A stretch of DNA of 10,976 bases from JAJZRV01 sp027442615 (GTDB lineage: Bacteria; Pseudomonadota; Gammaproteobacteria; Burkholderiales; Ferrovaceae), in the NCBI GenBank assembly GCA_027442615.1, contig DAIBBI010000072.1:1-10976 (forward strand), given 5' to 3'. The translations under genes and the position numbers were made by a program. Every line of letters begins with the position of its first letter. The stretch's first letter is position 1. The notes under the pieces were generated by a model that did no database searches, had not been told where the DNA came from, and was given only the letters and a program-made list of their open reading frames with translations. Positions 7,132 through 10,976 of this stretch are shown piece by piece.

Positions 7132-7512
7132 ATGAAATCAGCACACGACCTGGTCGTGGCCGCCAAAGGCCGCATTCGCGAAATCCCTGTAGAGCAGGCC
7201 GAGCAGGCCATCCGCAATGCCGACATCCTGATTGACGTGCGCGAGAGCGACGAGTATGCCGCCGGCCACATCCCTGGCGCGGTGCACATGTCGCGAGGGA
7301 TGCTGGAGTTCAAGCTGAGCAGCAATCCCGACATGGTCTCTCGCGATCTCAACCTTGTGGTGTATTGCAAGACGAGTGGCCGTGCAGCGCTGGCCTGCGT
7401 CGCCCTCCAGGAAATGGGCTACCTCAACGTCCATTCCATAGCGGGTGGCTATGACGGCTGGGTTGCCGCCGGCAAGTCAGTGGCCAAACCGCCCGTGACC
7501 AAGTTCGAATAG
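7132..7512 (+). CDS. Single-domain rhodanese (sulfurtransferase)
   Basis: This is a cytoplasmic 126-residue protein with one rhodanese domain, which carries a persulfide sulfur on an active-site cysteine. Visible features are ILIDVRESDEYAAGHIPGAVH (positions 32-52), the catalytic loop YCKTSGRA (78-85, Cys 79) and the closing segment GGYDGW. There is no signal peptide. The start is supported by GGAG at 7119-7122, 9 bases before the ATG. It sits directly before a persulfide dioxygenase gene on the same strand, a common pairing in which the rhodanese interconverts glutathione persulfide and thiosulfate while the dioxygenase oxidises the persulfide to sulfite. Only about 24 bases separate its start codon from the last repeat, leaving no room for a promoter of its own. 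Confidence 0.92.
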   Translation: MKSAHDLVVAAKGRIREIPVEQAEQAIRNADILIDVRESDEYAAGHIPGAVHMSRGMLEFKLSSNPDMVSRDLNLVVYCKTSGRAALACVALQEMGYLNVHSIAGGYDGWVAAGKSVAKPPVTKFE

Positions 7513-7514
7513 GG
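7511..7514 (+). promoter_or_regulatory. Ribosome binding site for the dioxygenase, overlapping the rhodanese stop
   Basis: AGGG at 7511-7514 shares bases with the rhodanese TAG stop (7510-7512) and lies 7 bases before GTG 7522. An in-frame TTG at 7516 is too close to use this site. In-frame ATGs at 7549 and 7561 lie within repeat DNA and lack a good site. GTG 7522 is therefore preferred, and the stop/RBS overlap suggests translational coupling. Confidence 0.5.
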
Positions 7515-7521
7515 TTTGACG

Positions 7522-8454
7522 GTGGCGAATGGATCTGTGGATGGATCTATGGGTGGATCTATGGGGACAGACCCCAAAGTGAGGTCTGTCCCCAAAAACC
7601 CCAAAATCGAGTCGCTGTTCGACCCGGCCACGTTTACCCTCAGCCATATCGTTCTGGACCCGGCCACGCGCCAATGCGCATTGATCGACAGCGTGCTGGA
7701 TTACGATGCCAGTTCAGGTCGTACCCGCACTGACAGCGCGGACCTGCTGATTGCGCGGGTGCGAGAGCTCGGTGCCACGGTGCAATGGATTCTGGAAACC
7801 CATGTGCATGCCGACCATATCTCCGCCGCACCCTATTTGGCGCAGCACCTCGGCGGGCAGTTGGGCATCGGGCGCCGCGTGTCCCAGGTGCAGCAGTTTT
7901 TTGGCACGCTCTTCAATGCCGAAGTCGCGTTTCGCAGGGATGGCAGCCAGTTCGACCACCTTTTCGACGACGATGAAGTCTTCATGATCGGCAGCCTCGA
8001 AGCTCAGGCCTGGCACACGCCCGGACATACACCGGCCTGCATGACCTATGTGGTGGGAGAAACGGCTTTTGTGGGGGATACCCTGTTTTCTCCGGATTAC
8101 GGCACTGCGCGCTGCGATTTTCCGGGGGGCGATGCGGCCACACTCTATCGCTCGATCCGTCGCATTCTTGCGCTACCCGCCCACACTCAACTCTTTCTGT
8201 GTCACGACTATCGGCCGGGTGAGCGCGCGCTCCTGACGCACAGCACGGTAGCCGAACAGCGTGCTCACAACATACATGTTCATGATGGCATTGATGAGGC
8301 CGCGTTTGTAGCGATGCGCACGGCACGCGATGCCACGCTTGCCATGCCCGTGCTCATCCTGCCTTCGGTACAGATCAACATGCGCGCAGGACACCGGCCA
8401 CCGCCGGAGAAAAACGGAATCAGCTATCTCAAGATTCCGCTGGATGCGCTTTGA
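7522..8454 (+). CDS. ETHE1-like persulfide dioxygenase, metallo-beta-lactamase fold
   Basis: This family uses non-haem iron to oxidise glutathione persulfide to sulfite. Numbered from GTG 7522, the 310-residue protein has THVHADH (93-99; His 94, His 96, Asp 98, His 99), TPGHT (167-171; His 169), GDTLF (185-189; Asp 186) and LCHDY (227-231; His 228). It ends in GISYLKIPL, typical of bacterial members. The mono-iron dioxygenases use two His and one Asp of this set. Family similarity begins near residue 29 (IESLFDPATFT). The preceding residues are low-complexity and come from three tandem 12-mers and an inverted repeat pair, all in frame, so the N-terminus is acquired or extended. It follows the rhodanese by 9 bases and its 3' end overlaps the convergent ATP-grasp gene by 26 bases. 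A glyoxalase-II-like hydrolase is the main alternative. Confidence 0.87.
   Translation: MANGSVDGSMGGSMGTDPKVRSVPKNPKIESLFDPATFTLSHIVLDPATRQCALIDSVLDYDASSGRTRTDSADLLIARVRELGATVQWILETHVHADHISAAPYLAQHLGGQLGIGRRVSQVQQFFGTLFNAEVAFRRDGSQFDHLFDDDEVFMIGSLEAQAWHTPGHTPACMTYVVGETAFVGDTLFSPDYGTARCDFPGGDAATLYRSIRRILALPAHTQLFLCHDYRPGERALLTHSTVAEQRAHNIHVHDGIDEAAFVAMRTARDATLAMPVLILPSVQINMRAGHRPPPEKNGISYLKIPLDAL
7529..7564 (+). repeat. Three tandem 12-base repeats in the dioxygenase 5' coding region
   Basis: The units are ATGGATCTGTGG (7529-7540), ATGGATCTATGG (7541-7552) and GTGGATCTATGG (7553-7564), differing at one position each. Being a multiple of three they keep the reading frame and encode a Gly/Ser/Met-rich stretch. 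The last unit runs straight into the next ggggacagacc repeat. Replication slippage is the likely origin. Confidence 0.85.
7563..7593. repeat. Inverted pair of ggggacagacc repeats inside the dioxygenase N-terminus
   Basis: The core at 7563-7573 faces its complement at 7583-7593, with 12 of 13 positions pairing in the extended arms. The segment is translated in the dioxygenase frame as GTDPKVRSVPKN, entirely in the non-conserved N-terminal extension. Confidence 0.88.
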
Positions 8455-9907
8455 GGGGAGTTTGGTTTTGGGGACAGACCTCAAATTGAGGTCTGTCCCC
8501 AAAACCAACCCCAAACTCCCACACCGGCGCAAAGCCACCTCCCGGCGTGCGGAAATTGGTGGTCTGTCCCTGATACAAACGCGCGGCCACCCATTGCACG
8601 GCGCCGTCATACACATAGTTGCGTAAATCGAACTTGAGGGTCTGGCCCGGCGGGGGGTCCGTGATGACACGCTCGCCCGGCAGGACGATCCGCTGCGCGA
8701 CATAATCGCCCGACAGAATCTCCCGCCATACTCGTTGCGTGAGCTTGTCGCCACGATAGGCTGCCCGGCTACCGTAGCCAGCCACCGGCTTGAAGAACAG
8801 GTGACGCCGCTCACGCCACAGGCGCTCGGCCTCTGCCGGGCAAACCACCTCGGTATGCGGAATGCTGCCCAGCAAAATTTCACGCGTGGCCTGCGGCACG
8901 CCCCATTCGCGTAACTGCGCCTGATCGGTCAGCAACGCCAGATTGCGCTTGTCGGCAAAGAGGGCGTGGGCACGCGGATGAGGTGTCAGGACGGCGGCGT
9001 GGCTCAACCAAGTGTCGCGCAACACTGCATGCGCCGGCTCCTCGAAGGCAAAGTCGGTGAGGCGGTTGTACACAAGGTCGATGGCCAACTTGCCATGCCA
9101 TAGCCGGCCTTCCTGCAATTGAAGTTCTGCAGGGTCGACGATCACGGCCTGCAGCCCATGGCGCTGAAAATACCGCTGGAACAGAAGGAATTCGGGATAA
9201 AGGTACTGCTGCGTGGGCGCATCATCCACGATTGCGATACTTTGTAGCGGGCGAGTCGCCCCTGCAAGGCGCCACTCTTCCTGGAACATGGCAAAGATCT
9301 GCGCCTCGAACGCATCTGCTTGCGTGGCTGGCGAAACCAGCGGTGCCATCTCGGGGCAGCAGGCGCGCTGCGCCCTCGCAAGCGCCGCATTGAGCAGGGC
9401 TCCTCCCGCATTGGTATTGATCTCGATGAGTCCCACCTCGGCTTCGGTTACATGAAAATCGTAGCCGAGAAATACCCCATGGGCACGGGATTCTCCCTGA
9501 CGCGCAAGGAGGGGGGCCCGCATCAGGGCCGCGTCCTGGTAAGCGGGCAGGGCCGCCACCGCGCTCACCGCCCGCACGACTTGCGCCATCCTGGCCAGGC
9601 GCCCGGCTGACACAAACACCGCGCGCGGGGCGAACAGATGGGGACAATGCTGCTGGACCAGTTCGAACAGGCCGGGTTGGCCAAGCTCGGACTCCAGCGC
9701 CCGGCGCAGGGCCTCCTCATCCAGGCTGACGCAGAAACAGTGGCTGTTGAGATCCTGGTAGCCGGGACAGCTGCGGCGGTTGAAATCGGGGACAGACCCT
9801 AAATCGGGGACAGACCTCAATGGGTCTCCGCGTTTTGCTTCATTGAGGTCTGTCCCCGATTTAGGGTCTGTCCCCGATTTAGGGTCTGTCCCCGATTTTG
9901 CATTCAT
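8429..9907 (-). CDS. ATP-grasp-like protein of unknown substrate, with repeat-encoded ends
   Basis: I do not recognise a named family with certainty. From ATG 9907 there are 492 residues. The core (about 47-462) has ATP-grasp-like features: IEINTNAGGA (161-170), DLVYNRLTDF (277-286), FFKPVAGYGSRAAYRGDK (371-388, with a probable ATP-binding Lys 373), YVAQRIVLPGE (402-411), KFDLRNYVYDG (425-435) and TPGGGFAPV (454-462). ATP-grasp enzymes usually join a carboxylate to an amine or thiol. Residues 1-42 are translated from the repeat cluster (KSGTDP units, then SVPD units). No ATG, GTG or TTG occurs in frame between that cluster and the conserved part, so the native start seems to have been replaced; a TTG at 9820 is an alternative start, also inside repeat DNA. 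Residues about 468-484 are also repeat-encoded, and the stop lies inside the convergent dioxygenase gene. No signal peptide or membrane span is seen. Confidence 0.65.
   Translation of the reverse strand: MNAKSGTDPKSGTDPKSGTDLNEAKRGDPLRSVPDLGSVPDFNRRSCPGYQDLNSHCFCVSLDEEALRRALESELGQPGLFELVQQHCPHLFAPRAVFVSAGRLARMAQVVRAVSAVAALPAYQDAALMRAPLLARQGESRAHGVFLGYDFHVTEAEVGLIEINTNAGGALLNAALARAQRACCPEMAPLVSPATQADAFEAQIFAMFQEEWRLAGATRPLQSIAIVDDAPTQQYLYPEFLLFQRYFQRHGLQAVIVDPAELQLQEGRLWHGKLAIDLVYNRLTDFAFEEPAHAVLRDTWLSHAAVLTPHPRAHALFADKRNLALLTDQAQLREWGVPQATREILLGSIPHTEVVCPAEAERLWRERRHLFFKPVAGYGSRAAYRGDKLTQRVWREILSGDYVAQRIVLPGERVITDPPPGQTLKFDLRNYVYDGAVQWVAARLYQGQTTNFRTPGGGFAPVWEFGVGFGDRPQFEVCPQNQTPLKAHPAES
8456..8520. 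repeat. Near-palindromic repeat pair between convergent genes
   Basis: Perfect 23-base arms (8462-8484 and 8486-8508) surround a single base, each containing the ggggacagacc core (8470-8480; complement 8490-8500). Flanking gggagttt and aaactccc extend the pairing by 8 bases after a 4-base bulge. It starts one base after the dioxygenase stop codon and also encodes the C-terminal tail of the ATP-grasp-like protein. It could form a strong hairpin in both convergent transcripts, but no U-tract follows, so a classical Rho-independent terminator is not supported. Confidence 0.9.
9783..9898. repeat. 40-bp perfect inverted repeat with extra tandem unit
   Basis: Arms 9783-9822 and 9841-9880 are exact 40-base reverse complements around an 18-base spacer. 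Each arm holds two repeat cores (9788-9798 and 9806-9816; complements 9847-9857 and 9865-9875). A further 18-base unit agggtctgtccccgattt follows at 9881-9898 and is identical to 9863-9880. The cluster spans the ACR3 stop codon and the beginning of the ATP-grasp-like frame, contributing codons to both. Confidence 0.95.
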
Positions 9908-10913
9908 ACCAGCCCTTGCTTGTATTCACCACGCGCACCACCAGCAGCATGACCGGCACTTCGATCAACACGCCTACCACGGTGGCCAGCGCAGCGCCGG
10001 AGTGGAAGCCAAACAGGCTGATGGCGGCCGCCACGGCCAGTTCAAAAAAATTGGAAGCGCCAATCAGCGCCGAGGGGCAGGCAATGTTGTGCTTTTCCCC
10101 CAGCAGGCGATTCAACCCATAGGCGAGCGCTGAATTGAAGAATACCTGAATCAGGATGGGCACCGCCAACAATGCAATCACCAGGGGCTGGCGCAGAATG
10201 GCTTCACCCTGAAATGCAAACAGCAGCACCAGGGTTGCCAGCAGTGCGGCTATGGACCAGGGGCCCATCCTCGCCATGGCGGCATTGAATGCCGCAAGAC
10301 CACGAGCCAGCAGCGCGCCGCGCCACAGCTGTGCCAAGATGACGGGAATCACGATGTACAGCACGACGGAGGTCAGCAACGTCGCCCAGGGTACCGTGAT
10401 GGCCGAGATCCCCAACAGGAAGGCCACCAGGGGTGCGAAGGCAAACACCATGATGGTGTCGTTGAGCGCCACCTGCGACAGCGTGAAGAGCGGGTCCCCG
10501 TGGGACAGGCGACTCCACACAAACACCATCGCCGTGCAGGGCGCCGCCGCCAGCAGGATCAGTCCCGCGATATAGCTGTCGATCTCGCCCGCAGGCAGCA
10601 AGGGAGCAAACCAGTGACGGATGAACAGCCAGCCCAGGAAGGCCATGGAAAAGGGTTTGACCAACCAGTTGACGAACAGGGTCACGCCGATGCCACGCAT
10701 ATGCTGGCGCACCTCGTGCAGCGCACTGAAGTCCACCTTGACCAGCATCGGAATGATCATCACCCAGATCAGAAGCCCCACGGGCAAATTGACCTGGGCC
10801 ACTTCCATCCCGCCGATCTCCTGAAACAACCCGGGAAGAAATTGTCCCAAGGCGATGCCGGCGACGATGCACAGAAAAACCCACAGCGAGAGGTAGCGTT
10901 CAAAGATGCTCAC
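9879..10913 (-). CDS. acr3: ACR3-type arsenite efflux transporter
   Basis: This inner-membrane carrier extrudes arsenite, driven by the membrane potential or proton gradient. The 344 residues and about ten hydrophobic spans fit the ACR3 family. Features are LPVGLLIWVMIIPML (43-57), APCTAMVFVWS (124-134) with the conserved Cys 126 needed in characterised ACR3 proteins, ALNDTIMVFAFAPLV (149-163), GASNFFELAVAAAISLFG (285-302) with conserved Glu 291, and IEVPVML (317-323). The GTG start is preceded by GGAGGT at 5 bases and overlaps the stop codon of an upstream gene, so translation is probably coupled in an ars-type operon. The family-like sequence runs to KGWYE; the final residues CKIGDRP and the TAA stop come from the repeat cluster, replacing the native ending. 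This short cytoplasmic tail is unlikely to abolish transport. Confidence 0.92.
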   Translation of the reverse strand: MSIFERYLSLWVFLCIVAGIALGQFLPGLFQEIGGMEVAQVNLPVGLLIWVMIIPMLVKVDFSALHEVRQHMRGIGVTLFVNWLVKPFSMAFLGWLFIRHWFAPLLPAGEIDSYIAGLILLAAAPCTAMVFVWSRLSHGDPLFTLSQVALNDTIMVFAFAPLVAFLLGISAITVPWATLLTSVVLYIVIPVILAQLWRGALLARGLAAFNAAMARMGPWSIAALLATLVLLFAFQGEAILRQPLVIALLAVPILIQVFFNSALAYGLNRLLGEKHNIACPSALIGASNFFELAVAAAISLFGFHSGAALATVVGVLIEVPVMLLVVRVVNTSKGWYECKIGDRP

Positions 10914-10976
10914 TGCTGACCTCCGGGGACGGGTTGATGCGCGAAGCCCCGATGCGTCATCGGATGCACCACACCG
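10910..10976 (-). CDS. 3' end of an unidentified gene upstream of acr3 (partial)
   Basis: The minus-strand frame entering at the right edge reads GVVHPMTHRGFAHQPVPGGQQ and stops at TGA 10910-10912, overlapping the acr3 GTG start in a GTGA arrangement. The close overlap with a strong ribosome binding site argues that this is the end of a real gene in the same operon. In ars operons the partner before acr3 is often arsC, arsI or arsR, but these 21 residues do not identify it. Confidence 0.5.
   Translation of the reverse strand, partial: GVVHPMTHRGFAHQPVPGGQQ
10919..10924 (-). promoter_or_regulatory. Strong ribosome binding site for acr3 GTG start
   Basis: GGAGGT on the minus strand, 5 bases before GTG 10913, lies inside the last codons of the upstream gene. 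It fixes the unusual GTG start and supports translational coupling. Confidence 0.75.

Noticed and set aside
8561..8570. A further near copy of the repeat core (ggtctgtccc)
   Set aside because: It lies in the conserved core of the ATP-grasp-like protein (YQGQTTNF), has no repeat flanks and lacks the final c, so it is most likely chance.

Overview
The window is about 60% GC and looks like accessory chromosomal DNA of a proteobacterium, most likely a betaproteobacterium. That placement is an inference from the gene families (Wzm-type permease, Crp/Fnr regulator, rhodanese plus persulfide dioxygenase, ACR3 arsenite efflux) and from a REP-type repeat family paired with a RAYT transposase. No rRNA, tRNA or CRISPR array was seen.

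Region 1 (1-6306, all genes on the minus strand) is a surface-polysaccharide block. In transcription order it holds a Crp/Fnr-family regulator, a membrane O-acyltransferase (acyltransferase-3 family), a 1143-residue protein joining a PIG-L/LmbE deacetylase to three GT2 glycosyltransferase domains, and the membrane subunit of a Wzm-type polysaccharide ABC exporter. The gaps are 17 bp and 79 bp, and the last two genes overlap, so the block is probably largely co-transcribed. The ATPase partner (Wzt) is not seen. The 107 bases beyond the permease hold a hairpin and a G-quadruplex-type tract instead of a gene.

Region 2 (6307-7131) separates the divergent crp-like and rhodanese genes and is filled by a RAYT (REP-associated tyrosine transposase) flanked by repeats with core ggggacagacc. 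Region 3 (7132-8454, plus strand) is a two-gene sulfur unit, a rhodanese and an ETHE1-like persulfide dioxygenase. Region 4 (8429-10976, minus strand) carries the end of an unidentified gene, an ACR3 arsenite exporter, and an ATP-grasp-like protein of unknown substrate.

The most unusual feature is the repeat family. Thirteen intact copies of the 11-base core (7 plus, 6 minus) lie between 6317 and 9893, at all four consecutive gene junctions to the right of the crp-like gene and at none to its left. They mostly form inverted pairs, one with perfect 40-base arms. They also supply coding sequence: the RAYT C-terminus, the dioxygenase N-terminus, both ends of the ATP-grasp-like protein and the ACR3 C-terminus all appear to be translated from repeat DNA.
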